From: Gammaproteobacteria bacterium
GTDB lineage: Bacteria; Pseudomonadota; Gammaproteobacteria; Pseudomonadales; Moraxellaceae
Direction: 5' to 3'
NCBI GenBank assembly: GCA_028868515.1
Contig: JAGWUI010000013.1
Coordinates: 21,046 to 85,045 of the forward strand
Length of the DNA: 64,000 nucleotides
Positions 34,551 through 42,986 of the stretch are shown here, piece after piece; positions within the stretch are counted from its first letter, which is position 1; every line of letters starts with the position of its first letter. The translations under genes were made by a program, and so were the position numbers. A model generated the notes under the pieces. It did not search any database, was not told the origin of the DNA, and saw only the letters and a program-made list of their open reading frames with translations.

Positions 34551-35378
34551 ATGACTACACCACTTATTACAATGAGTTCTGGATATATTGGTAGTGTTAA
34601 TAGCTGGCTTAAGCTGTGGCATGAAATCATTTATATGAAAAAAGATATTATTCAATTGCAAAAGAGTGAATATGATAAAAATTTTTCAGAAAAACAGTTG
34701 TTGTGTTTAGAGTCTATTATTCTAAATTTCGAAGTAGTCGAGCTAAGTGAAAATGGAAAATTCACAAAATCCATAATGGATTTTTACTATTCTGGGAGTG
34801 ATCGAATTCTATGCGCATTAATGGATCAATTAGATAGAACTAAAAATTTAAATAAATTTTTCCAATTAAGTAAATTAGAGACAATCAAAAATTTAAATAA
34901 AATACATGCTAAATATTTTAAGAATTCCTTGGTCGAAGGTATACGGTCTGGAAATACAAAAGACTGGCAATATTATAAATTCGACTTTGAAAAATACTAC
35001 CAATATAGGGAATTTGGCGCAGGTCAATGGGCATATTGCTACGAGCCTAAATGGAAAGATTATTTTAGTAATTCATTAGTTATTGGATATTTTAATGTTG
35101 GACAACTTATTTGGGTTATCCCAGATCAAGTAACTAAAGATGGTGAATGGGAGGCTTTAATTTGTACTCCTAGTGCAGATAATTCTGTAGAAAGGTATTG
35201 TTCATTTGCTGAACTAATATTTTATAGTGTTATCTGTGGTTTATTTTTCCCATCTTTAGAATCAGTAAAAAAGAATGAGATCATAGATCATCTTGCGTCT
35301 ATATTATTTGATCTTGATGTAATAAAAAATCAAAAGAGACCTAATTGGTCTGAATGGGAGCTTATTAAGCCAAAATAA
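34551..35378 (+). CDS. AT-rich orphan gene, possible RHS-associated immunity protein
   Basis: A 275-residue soluble protein that I do not recognise. It has no signal peptide or transmembrane helix; the first 130 residues are helical and lysine-rich, the middle is aromatic (QYYKFDFEKYYQYREFG, WAYCYEPKWKDYF), and the end is WSEWELIKPK. Its base composition is far more AT-rich than the neighbours, a sign of recent transfer. It lies between a MITE-like element and a decayed RHS-repeat tail. In polymorphic-toxin loci, AT-rich immunity genes sit beside such RHS fragments, so an orphan immunity protein is a reasonable inference. The toxin itself is missing. Confidence 0.6.
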   Translation: MTTPLITMSSGYIGSVNSWLKLWHEIIYMKKDIIQLQKSEYDKNFSEKQLLCLESIILNFEVVELSENGKFTKSIMDFYYSGSDRILCALMDQLDRTKNLNKFFQLSKLETIKNLNKIHAKYFKNSLVEGIRSGNTKDWQYYKFDFEKYYQYREFGAGQWAYCYEPKWKDYFSNSLVIGYFNVGQLIWVIPDQVTKDGEWEALICTPSADNSVERYCSFAELIFYSVICGLFFPSLESVKKNEIIDHLASILFDLDVIKNQKRPNWSEWELIKPK

Positions 35379-35407
35379 TAGGCCTCAACAAACACACTGT
35401 CTGATAA

Positions 35408-35533
35408 TACGACAACCTGCCCCGTCTTGTTCAGGACGAAATGACAGACAACAGCCCTCGAGCCATGATCTATACCATGACTTACAGTATAGATGCTGTA
35501 GGTAACCGCACCCAATCTGACATCCGACGGTGA
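35408..35533 (+). pseudogene. Remnant of an RHS/YD-repeat protein
   Basis: A 42-codon open stretch without its own beginning: YDNLPRLVQDE, then YTMTYSIDAVGNRTQSDIRR and a stop. The patterns YDxLxRL and YxxDxxGNRT are the hallmark of RHS (YD) repeats. A stop codon precedes it at 35405 and similarity may continue upstream in another frame, so this is a frameshifted fragment. It marks a former polymorphic-toxin locus. Confidence 0.65.
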
Positions 35534-35582
35534 CTGGAGAGTCGCGCAGAAATCCGATAAATCGGAAAATAGTTTTTGACTT

Positions 35583-35604
35583 AATAGTTACATTTGGTAC
35601 TATT
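35583..35604. promoter_or_regulatory. Candidate MarR operator
   Basis: Inverted repeat AATAGT-N10-ACTATT ending five bases before the MarR start codon. The position suits autorepression. Short arms, so modest confidence. Confidence 0.4.
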
Positions 35605-35609
35605 TCTAA

Positions 35610-36143
35610 ATGAACAAATCAAAACGTCTCAAATACAGCGAAGTCCGCGCGCGGGTTGAACGATCCCACCAGATGGTGTTGGGTCAAACTCAGGGTCTAG
35701 GCACGATACAGATTAATCTGTTGATTAAATATAACGCTTGGCTCATGCAAGAGTTATTAAACAAAGGGCTGGAAGACTTCGGTCTAACTGCTCCTGCGTA
35801 TATCGCCATGACCATGATCAACAGTTCAACTGATCATACGGCTAATCCTTCCGACCTGTCGTTATGCACGGGAGAAACCCGCGCGAATATGACACGCATT
35901 TGCGATGACCTTGTTGCTCAAGGGTTATTGCAGCGCGTGACCAGTCCTGTGGATCGTCGTCGTATCGATTTGTCATTGACCGAAAAAGGTCTGGATTTAC
36001 TGAAAGACGTTATGCCGAAGATTCGCGAGAAGAATCGTAAGATTTTTAGTGTGTTCAGTGATGATGAACGTGAATCTCTCGAGAAATCATTATTAAAGTT
36101 GGTCAATGTGATTGAGTCGATGTCTAAATCTGCTGAGTCCTAA
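35610..36143 (+). CDS. MarR-family regulator of the efflux operon
   Basis: A 177-residue MarR protein: winged HTH with LSLCTGETRANMTRICDDLVAQGLLQRVTSPVDRRRIDLSLTEKG. It is the first gene before an outer-membrane factor, an EmrA-type adaptor and an EmrB-type pump, the same arrangement as EmrR-EmrAB, so it probably represses the operon until a drug-like ligand binds. An inverted repeat covers its own start region. Confidence 0.88.
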   Translation: MNKSKRLKYSEVRARVERSHQMVLGQTQGLGTIQINLLIKYNAWLMQELLNKGLEDFGLTAPAYIAMTMINSSTDHTANPSDLSLCTGETRANMTRICDDLVAQGLLQRVTSPVDRRRIDLSLTEKGLDLLKDVMPKIREKNRKIFSVFSDDERESLEKSLLKLVNVIESMSKSAES

Positions 36144-36264
36144 CGTATCTGTTGGGATTCCAAGGCCGAATTATGCAAGCTTAAGTCAAAAAATATCACC
36201 GTTTCATCCATATTGTTTCATTCCTATATTGCGATGTTGGCGATATAAAAAAGGTGGCGACATC

Positions 36265-37740
36265 ATGAATACTCCGCTCCGTACTCAACATATTTTCCTG
36301 ACACCGATCGCTCTGGCAGTCATGCTGGTGACAGGTTGTGCGTCTTTGCCGCATGCTGATTCTGCACCAAAGTTGCGTGCAGCACAGAACAATGATTTTG
36401 TGACGCCTACGACTGGCCAATGGCCTGCAGCAGCATGGTGGCAAGATCTCCATGATGCGCAGTTGAATCAGTTGATTGGACAAGCACTGAAAGATTCACC
36501 GAGCATTGAAGTTGCACAGGCGCGTGTGCTGCAAGCGCAAGCGGTCACGGATAGTGCTGCGGCGAATCGTGGCATGAAACTGGATGCCAATGGTTCATTG
36601 AGTCGGAATAAATACAGTTCCAATAGTTTTTATCCACCGCCGATTGGTGGCAAGAGCTATTACGATGGTGAGCTGTCGTTGAATTTTTCCTATGACTTCG
36701 ATTTCTGGGGTCATAACCGTAAAGCTCTGCAAGCGGCTTTAGGTCGGGAAACCGCGAGTCGTGCGGATGCGGCTGGCGCAGCGGCAACATTATCTGCCAG
36801 CGTGGCCAGTACCTATTATCAATGGCAAGTCTTCAATCAGCGCATTGCCATTCAAGAGCAAATTGCGAGTGAGCAGCGTCATCTGCTGGATATCGAAATT
36901 AAACGTATGAAAGCAGGTCTCTCATCAGACAATAATGTTGCGCCGCTACGTGCTAATGCAGCATTGCCTGAACAGACTTTGGTTCAGCTTAAATCTCAGC
37001 GTGATCAAGTTCTCTATCAGCTTAAATCGTTGGTTGCGAGCGGTTCTGATTTCCCTGCATTACAGGCACAGCCATTGCCGCAGTTAAATGGCGAGTTACC
37101 GAGCACGTTGTCACTTGATCTGATCGCACGTCGTGCGGATACCGCTGCGGCGCGTGATCGTGTGCAGGCGTCATTGACAGATGTCGAATCGGCGCGGGCA
37201 GCGTTTTATCCTGATATTAATTTATCGGCATCTGCGGGGCTGTCGAGTCTGTCGATGGGACGTTTGTTTTCTTCGACCAGTGAGCAAACAGGCATCATGC
37301 CTGCAATCCATTTACCGCTGTTTGATTCAGGTCGTCTGCATGCAAATCTAGACAGCAACCGTGCCGAAGTTGCGCTTGCGGTCGCTCAATACAATCAGTC
37401 CGTGCAGAACGCTGTCACTGAAATTAACGATGCAGAACTGCGTGTACAAAGCGCAAATAATGAGTTTGAGCCACTGCAACGTCAGATTCAAGCGCGTCAA
37501 TATGCTCTGGAAAATACACAAAAACTGGTCAAAGCGGGTTTGCAGGATGGCAGTGCCTTAGCCACCGCTAAATTATTGAAATCCAATCTGCAGGATCAGG
37601 AAATCGCACGACAAGGGCGTGCTTTGCAGGCACATATTGATTTGATTAAGGCGCTTGGCGGCGGCTATGACGATGGGGCTAAACCTCAACCATCAGATTC
37701 TGCAAAGGTTGCAATTAATCCAAGTCATTCATCTATTTAA
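36265..37740 (+). CDS. Outer-membrane factor lipoprotein of a tripartite efflux pump (NodT/OprM family)
   Basis: A 491-residue TolC-like channel. Signal peptide with lipobox VTGC (Cys near residue 25), then two structural repeats with long coiled-coil hairpins (for example QNDFVTPTTGQWPAAAWWQDLHDAQLNQL and the C-terminal SVQNAVTEINDAELRVQ). The start at ATG 36265 follows AAAGGTGG; an open frame further upstream overlaps the MarR gene and is not needed. It supplies the exit duct for the EmrAB-type pump encoded next. Confidence 0.9.
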   Translation: MNTPLRTQHIFLTPIALAVMLVTGCASLPHADSAPKLRAAQNNDFVTPTTGQWPAAAWWQDLHDAQLNQLIGQALKDSPSIEVAQARVLQAQAVTDSAAANRGMKLDANGSLSRNKYSSNSFYPPPIGGKSYYDGELSLNFSYDFDFWGHNRKALQAALGRETASRADAAGAAATLSASVASTYYQWQVFNQRIAIQEQIASEQRHLLDIEIKRMKAGLSSDNNVAPLRANAALPEQTLVQLKSQRDQVLYQLKSLVASGSDFPALQAQPLPQLNGELPSTLSLDLIARRADTAAARDRVQASLTDVESARAAFYPDINLSASAGLSSLSMGRLFSSTSEQTGIMPAIHLPLFDSGRLHANLDSNRAEVALAVAQYNQSVQNAVTEINDAELRVQSANNEFEPLQRQIQARQYALENTQKLVKAGLQDGSALATAKLLKSNLQDQEIARQGRALQAHIDLIKALGGGYDDGAKPQPSDSAKVAINPSHSSI

Positions 37741-37756
37741 TAAGCCAACTATATTA

Positions 37757-37801
37757 GCAAAAGCTTAATTGGCAAAAGCTCAATCAGCAAAAGCTCGACC
37801 C
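37757..37801 (+). repeat. Three 15-base direct repeats before emrA
   Basis: GCAAAAGCTyrAyyr-like units start at 37757, 37772 and 37787, an exact 15-base period, in the 78-base gap between the outer-membrane factor and the adaptor gene. The first nine bases (GCAAAAGCT) are identical in all three. It ends 17 bases before the adaptor start codon, so it could influence translation or arise from slippage. Confidence 0.7.
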
Positions 37802-37818
37802 AAATTCTGGAGTACATC

Positions 37819-39027
37819 ATGGCTGAACAACAAAATACCGATACTGCAATTGATTCATCTGCCCAGCCAAATGGCAACCGTAAACGCGTTCTCTTGGTCA
37901 TGGCGACCATTTTTATTCTGATCGCTGTGTTGTATGCGCTGTATTACTTTTTATACGCCCAGTTCCATGAAGAAACGGACGATGCGTATGTGAATGGCAA
38001 TCTGGTCTATATCAACTCGCAAGTCAGTGGAACCGTTGTCGCACTTGGCGCGGATGATACCCAGCCTGTCAAAGCTGGTCAGTCGCTCATTACACTGGAA
38101 GGTTCAGACAGTACAGTGGCGTTGGCAAATGCTGAAGCAAAACTGGCACAAACCGTGCGCCAAATCCGTCAGCAATATCGCTCGACTGATGAAGCCAGTG
38201 CTGTCGTTGCTCAGCGCCAAACTGAACTCAATCGCGCGACTGATGACTTGAATCGTCGTCAGCAATTGGTCGGTTCGGATGCAATTACTGCGGAAGATTT
38301 AGCCCATGCGCGTGCAGCAGTTGCGACTGCAAAAGATGCGTTGACCGTTGCACAAAAACAACTGGAATCCTCTCAGGCTTCGGTTGAGGGAACAACGTTG
38401 CGTCAACATCCAGCAGTGCTACAAGCGCGTGCTGAGTTTACTCAGGCTTATCTTGCACAGCAGCGTAATGTGATTCCATCGCCAATCGATGGCTATGTTG
38501 CTCGCCGTTCAGTGCAAATTGGTCAGCGTGTGACCCCTGGCAATAATCTCATGGCAATCGTTCCACTTAATGCGCTGTGGGTCGATGCCAACCTGAAAGA
38601 AATGCAGCTACAGAATGTCCGCATTGGTCAGCCTGCAACCGTAACTGCAGATATTTATGGTGGTCATGTTGAATATCACGGCAAAGTCGTTGGCATTGCA
38701 GCAGGTACAGGTGGTGCATTCTCGTTATTACCTCCGCAGAACGCGGTGGGGAACTGGATCAAAGTTGTTCAGCGTATTCCAGTGCGCATTGCAATTGATG
38801 CCAGTGATTTGACTAAAAATCCATTGCGGATCGGCATGTCTACTACGGTCAAGATTGATACGCATGATCGTCAAGGTTCTGTATTGAGCGCGCTTCCGAT
38901 TGCGAATGCACCGATGGCGACGCCTGTATTTGATGCTCAGTTAAAAAATGCCCAAGCCAAAGCGGACAGTATCATTGCCCGTGAAGCAGGTAGCGATACC
39001 ACTGCAAATGCAGGAAATACACCATGA
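37819..39027 (+). CDS. emrA: EmrA-type membrane fusion protein (HlyD family)
   Basis: A 402-residue periplasmic adaptor. One N-terminal transmembrane helix (VLLVMATIFILIAVLYALYYFLYA), then a lipoyl half-motif (DDAYVNGNLVYINSQVSGTV), a coiled-coil hairpin, the second lipoyl half (IPSPIDGYVARRSVQIGQRV) and a beta-barrel domain. It links the inner-membrane EmrB-type pump to the outer-membrane factor. Its 3' end overlaps emrB by the ATGA at 39024-39027. Confidence 0.9.
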   Translation: MAEQQNTDTAIDSSAQPNGNRKRVLLVMATIFILIAVLYALYYFLYAQFHEETDDAYVNGNLVYINSQVSGTVVALGADDTQPVKAGQSLITLEGSDSTVALANAEAKLAQTVRQIRQQYRSTDEASAVVAQRQTELNRATDDLNRRQQLVGSDAITAEDLAHARAAVATAKDALTVAQKQLESSQASVEGTTLRQHPAVLQARAEFTQAYLAQQRNVIPSPIDGYVARRSVQIGQRVTPGNNLMAIVPLNALWVDANLKEMQLQNVRIGQPATVTADIYGGHVEYHGKVVGIAAGTGGAFSLLPPQNAVGNWIKVVQRIPVRIAIDASDLTKNPLRIGMSTTVKIDTHDRQGSVLSALPIANAPMATPVFDAQLKNAQAKADSIIAREAGSDTTANAGNTP

Positions 39028-40583
39028 GTACCCCTGCGGCGGCAGCGCAACCTCAGCCTGAGCCACAGTATTTCAAGGGAATGTCACTGATCATTCTCAC
39101 CATTGCTATGGCTGTCGCGACCTTTATGGAAGTGTTGGATACGGCAATTGCCAATGTCTCCGTACCTACGATTGCGGGGAATTTGGCGACAAGCCCGAAT
39201 CAGGGGACATGGGTTGTATCGTCCTATGGTCTGGCGGCGGCGATTGCTGTGCCGCTGACAGGATGGATTGCTAATCGTTTTGGGCAAGTTCGCGTTTTCT
39301 TGGTTTCGATTATTTTATTTACCTTGACTTCGGCGCTCTGTGGTTTGGCAAATAGCTTACCGATGCTGGTGAGTTTCCGATTCCTGCAAGGTCTGGTTTC
39401 TGGACCAATGGTTCCTTTGTCACAGACTTTGCTGTTGGCGAACTATCCACCGCATCGTCGTGGGATTGCGATGGCGATTTGGGCAATGACGGTTGTGGTT
39501 GCACCGATCTTTGGACCATTACTTGGTGGTTATATCACTGACAATCTCACTTGGCCTTGGATTTTCTATATCAATGTGCCGATTGGTCTGCTTGCAGCAT
39601 TTATTACCTATACCTTCTTGAGAAAAAGAGAAACACCGACTCAAAAATTACCCATTGATATTGTTGGTATTATTTTACTTGTCCTCGGTGTGGGCAGCCT
39701 GCAATTGATGCTCGACAATGGTAATGATTTAGACTGGTTTAGCTCTAATATCATCGTTGCACTTTGTGTGACCTCGATTACTGCGTTAGCGTTTTTTGTG
39801 GCGTGGGAGTTGACAGATAAGCATCCGATTGTGGATCTAACACTATTGAAGCATCGCAATTTCCGTTATGGCGTTCTGGCGTTGTCGTTCGGCTTTATGG
39901 CGTTCTTTGGTTTGAATGTGATGTTTCCTTTATGGTTACAGACCGTGATGAACTACACGCCAACATGGGCGGGTATCGCAACTGCACCTGTGGGAATCTT
40001 TGCGCTACTGTTTTCACCTGTGGTGGGCAAAAACATTAATCGCCTAGATTTGCGGATGGTGGCGACAGCGTCTTTTATTATCTTTGGCGGCACAGCGTAT
40101 TGGTTTTCCAAATTTAATTTGGATACTTCACTGAGCCATCTGATTCCACCTCGGATGATTCAAGGTTTTGCAATTGCGTGTTTCTTTGTGCCGATCAATA
40201 CCATCATTATTTCAGGAATTACCCCAGATAAAATGGCAGCAGCATCAGGGTTGGCAAATTTCTTTCGTACCATTTCAGGAAGTTTTGGAACCGCGCTGGT
40301 GGTGATGATTTTGTCGCATCGTTCTGAGGAACATCAGATTCGTCTTGGTGAATATATTTCGCCGATGAATCAACAATTCACGGAATATATGGATAAGTTG
40401 AGGTCGATTGGTATGTCGACCGATACCGCTTATGCGCAGGTTCAAAATCTGATTACTCAGCAGAGTTTGATGATGGCAACACGCGATATTTTCTGGCTTT
40501 GTTCAGTACTGTTTATCTGTTTGATCGGTGTGATTTGGCTGACTAAGCCGCCGTTTGCTTCAGGTGCAGGCGGAGGGCATTAG
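39024..40583 (+). CDS. emrB: EmrB-type DHA2 drug/proton antiporter
   Basis: A 519-residue MFS transporter with 14 predicted helices. DHA2 signatures: EVLDTAIANVSVPTIAGNL in helix 1, WVVSSYGLAAAIAVPLTGWIANRFG, RFLQGLVSGPMVPLSQ, and motif C GGYITDNLTWPWIFYINVPIG. It pumps hydrophobic toxicants across the inner membrane. Start ATG overlaps the emrA stop codon, indicating translational coupling. The MarR-OMF-emrA-emrB set is complete. Confidence 0.92.
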   Translation: MSTPAAAAQPQPEPQYFKGMSLIILTIAMAVATFMEVLDTAIANVSVPTIAGNLATSPNQGTWVVSSYGLAAAIAVPLTGWIANRFGQVRVFLVSIILFTLTSALCGLANSLPMLVSFRFLQGLVSGPMVPLSQTLLLANYPPHRRGIAMAIWAMTVVVAPIFGPLLGGYITDNLTWPWIFYINVPIGLLAAFITYTFLRKRETPTQKLPIDIVGIILLVLGVGSLQLMLDNGNDLDWFSSNIIVALCVTSITALAFFVAWELTDKHPIVDLTLLKHRNFRYGVLALSFGFMAFFGLNVMFPLWLQTVMNYTPTWAGIATAPVGIFALLFSPVVGKNINRLDLRMVATASFIIFGGTAYWFSKFNLDTSLSHLIPPRMIQGFAIACFFVPINTIIISGITPDKMAAASGLANFFRTISGSFGTALVVMILSHRSEEHQIRLGEYISPMNQQFTEYMDKLRSIGMSTDTAYAQVQNLITQQSLMMATRDIFWLCSVLFICLIGVIWLTKPPFASGAGGGH

Positions 40584-40618
40584 TTGCTAATACAACGGCA
40601 ACTTATGCAAGTTAATTT

Positions 40619-40654
40619 AACTGACAGGTAACCACAGATGCCTGTCAGTTTTTT
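40619..40654 (+). terminator. Intrinsic terminator of the efflux operon
   Basis: Stem AACTGACAGG / CCTGTCAGTT with a 12-base loop followed by a T run, 36 bases after the emrB stop. Confidence 0.88.
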
Positions 40655-40715
40655 GTTTTAAGGTTGTCTTTTGGGATGTTATAGCTATTCCAATAAATAA
40701 AGAAACAGAGTCCAC

Positions 40716-40767
40716 TGAGCGGAGTCGAAGTGACGGGATCAGATACCGTACATTTCGACTCCGCTCA
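40716..40767. repeat. Intergenic palindromic repeat, GAGCGGAGTCGAA family
   Basis: Perfect 14-base arms TGAGCGGAGTCGAA (40716-40729) and TTCGACTCCGCTCA (40754-40767), spacer 24 bases. The arms are those of the element at 13776-13821, but with the reverse arm order. Confidence 0.75.
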
Positions 40768-40852
40768 ATGTACTATGCATTTGTATAATTATTTGCCTTT
40801 TTAGCTATAAAGGCATCTACATTTCTCATGAACTAGATTGATCAGAGACCAT

Positions 40853-40916
40853 CAAATCTCCCTAAATCCCTCTTTAGAGAAAGAGGCTCGACATATATTT
40901 CTCGAGAGGAGATTTG
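40853..40916. repeat. Nested palindrome upstream of the MFS-PlsC gene
   Basis: Outer arms CAAATCTCC (40853-40861) and GGAGATTTG (40908-40916); inner hairpin CCTCTTT-AGAG-AAAGAGG (40869-40886). It is the third structured element in the 417-base gap between emrB and the next gene, and seems to be a repeat unrelated to the GAGCGG family. Confidence 0.6.
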
Positions 40917-41000
40917 AAAATACAGGATAATACTAATAATATTCAGTCATATTGCTCTATTTTTATAAAAATCATCATTTTCACGTCTGCAAGGAATGCA

Positions 41001-42893
41001 ATGAGTTCTCCGAATCAATTCAGGCTATTGAAACAACGACGCTTTGCGCCATTTTTCTGGACGATGTTTTTGGGCGCGTTCAATGACAATATTTATAAAA
41101 ATGCTTTAGTGATATTGGTGGCATTTCAGGGTGCGAAGTTACTGGGTTTCGGTTCAAGCGATTTGGTCAATCTGGCTGGTGCGATTTTTATTGCGCCGTA
41201 TATTTTATTGTCTGCAACGGCTGGTCAGATTGCAGATAAGTATGAAAAATCAGGCTTGATTCAGCGGATCAAACTATTAGAAATTAGCTTGATGGCTTTG
41301 GGTGTTGCAGGTTTTTATTGGCATAGTGTACCGCTATTATTTGCGATGTTGTTTGGTTTGGGATGCCAAGCGGCATTAATTGGCCCTGTCAAATATAGCT
41401 TTATGCCTCAACACCTGAATGATACCGAGTTAACAGGTGGTAATGGTTTGGTTGAAACAGGAATGTATGTGGCGATTCTCGGCGGGACATTGCTGGGCGG
41501 TCTTCTCATGGCAGATCATGTGCATGGGGCGATGTTCGTGGCTTTGGGTACGTTTACATGTGCAGTGATGGGGTATTTACTGAGTCGTTTGATTCCCAAG
41601 TCTCCATCAGATGATGCAAATCTGAAAATCAACTGGAATTTATTGACAGAAACTGCGCGCAATTGGCAGATGTTACAAGGTCAACGTACCTTACGACTGG
41701 CGATTTTGGGCAACTCGTGGTTCTGGTTTTATGGTGCGATTATTCTGGCGCAGATTCCAGCGTACACTCAAACCATTCTGCATGGCGATGAAAGTGTAAC
41801 GACGCTGCTTTTAGCCGTGTTTTCTGTGGGGATTGGCTGCGGTTCTTTGCTATGTGAAAGGTTATCGCGTGGACGGGTTGAGATTGGCTTAGTGCCTTTT
41901 GGTGCGTTTGGTTTAACCATTTTTGCGTTGATATTGGTTTGGATTAAAGCACCGAGCGTGGCAATAGGAACGACTTTGACGGCAATGCAATTACTGCATG
42001 ATCCGCAAGGTTGGAAGATTTTGGCAACATTGGCGCTGATTGGCATGTTTGGTGGTTTTTATATCGTGCCGCTTTATGCGATGTTGCAAGCTGACGCAAA
42101 GCCGAGCGAGCGAGCGCGAGTCATTGCCGCAAACAATATCATGAATGCGATTTTTATCGTGGTATCCGCTGTATTTGCGATCATTTTGTTTCGATTGAAT
42201 TTCACGATTTTACAACTCTTCTTTGCCGTCGCGGTGCTGAATGCCTTGGTGGCGATTTATATTTTTACCCTTGTTCCACAGTTTATGGTGCGTTTCGTGC
42301 TGTGGTTGTTGATCAATACGATTTATCGCGTGCGTTCGGAAGGCCTAGAGCATATTCCTGAAACTGGACCTGCGCTATTGATCTGTAACCATGTGTCATA
42401 TGTCGATGCATTGATTATTGGTACTGAAATCCATCGTCCTCCGCGCTTTATCATGGATCATCTGATTTTTAAAACGCCAGTATTAGGTGGATTTTTTCGC
42501 ACGATGAGAGCGATTCCGATTGCTTCATCCAAAGAAGATCCAACCCTGAAAGAGAAGGCGTTTGATGCTGCGGCGCAAGCCTTACGTGACGGTGATCTGG
42601 TGATGATTTTTCCTGAAGGAACACTGACCAAAACAGGTGATTTCAATACGTTTCGCAGTGGGATGTTAGAGATTTTGCAACGAGAACCTGTGCCTGTGAT
42701 TCCGATGGCATTGCGTGGTTTGTGGGGGAGTTTCTTCTCTCGGATTGAAGGCGGTACGGCAATGATCCGACCTTTTCGGCGAGGTATCTTGAATCGTGTG
42801 GAGTTGGTGGTTGCTGCACCAATTGCGCCGAGCGAGGTTTCGATGGAGAAGCTGCAACAACAAGTTGCCGAGATGCGCGGTGATTTGAAGTAA
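41001..42893 (+). CDS. MFS transporter fused to a PlsC-type acyltransferase
   Basis: A 630-residue two-part protein. The first about 420 residues are a 12-helix MFS domain similar to LplT (FFWTMFLGAFNDNIYKNALVIL, LIGPVKYSFMPQHL). The last about 190 are a glycerolipid acyltransferase: NHVSYVD (HX4D, His464 and Asp469) and FPEGTL. This is the Aas/LplT arrangement without the acyl-ACP synthetase module. It probably imports and re-acylates lysophospholipids or acyl carriers at the inner membrane. The ATG at 41001 follows AAGGAA; an open frame extending to 40914 adds a stretch overlapping the repeat. Confidence 0.85.
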   Translation: MSSPNQFRLLKQRRFAPFFWTMFLGAFNDNIYKNALVILVAFQGAKLLGFGSSDLVNLAGAIFIAPYILLSATAGQIADKYEKSGLIQRIKLLEISLMALGVAGFYWHSVPLLFAMLFGLGCQAALIGPVKYSFMPQHLNDTELTGGNGLVETGMYVAILGGTLLGGLLMADHVHGAMFVALGTFTCAVMGYLLSRLIPKSPSDDANLKINWNLLTETARNWQMLQGQRTLRLAILGNSWFWFYGAIILAQIPAYTQTILHGDESVTTLLLAVFSVGIGCGSLLCERLSRGRVEIGLVPFGAFGLTIFALILVWIKAPSVAIGTTLTAMQLLHDPQGWKILATLALIGMFGGFYIVPLYAMLQADAKPSERARVIAANNIMNAIFIVVSAVFAIILFRLNFTILQLFFAVAVLNALVAIYIFTLVPQFMVRFVLWLLINTIYRVRSEGLEHIPETGPALLICNHVSYVDALIIGTEIHRPPRFIMDHLIFKTPVLGGFFRTMRAIPIASSKEDPTLKEKAFDAAAQALRDGDLVMIFPEGTLTKTGDFNTFRSGMLEILQREPVPVIPMALRGLWGSFFSRIEGGTAMIRPFRRGILNRVELVVAAPIAPSEVSMEKLQQQVAEMRGDLK

Positions 42894-42918
42894 TTTTGAA
42901 GTAATAAGGTTTAATTAA

Positions 42919-42957
42919 AATAAAGACGTTTACAGTAAAACCTGAAACGTCTTTATT
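42919..42957. terminator. Bidirectional terminator between convergent genes
   Basis: Perfect 13-base stem AATAAAGACGTTT / AAACGTCTTTATT with a 13-base loop, placed between the stops at 42893 (plus) and 42987 (minus). Confidence 0.75.
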
Positions 42958-42986
42958 GTATTGAATAATCTAAAAAATAAATTGAA

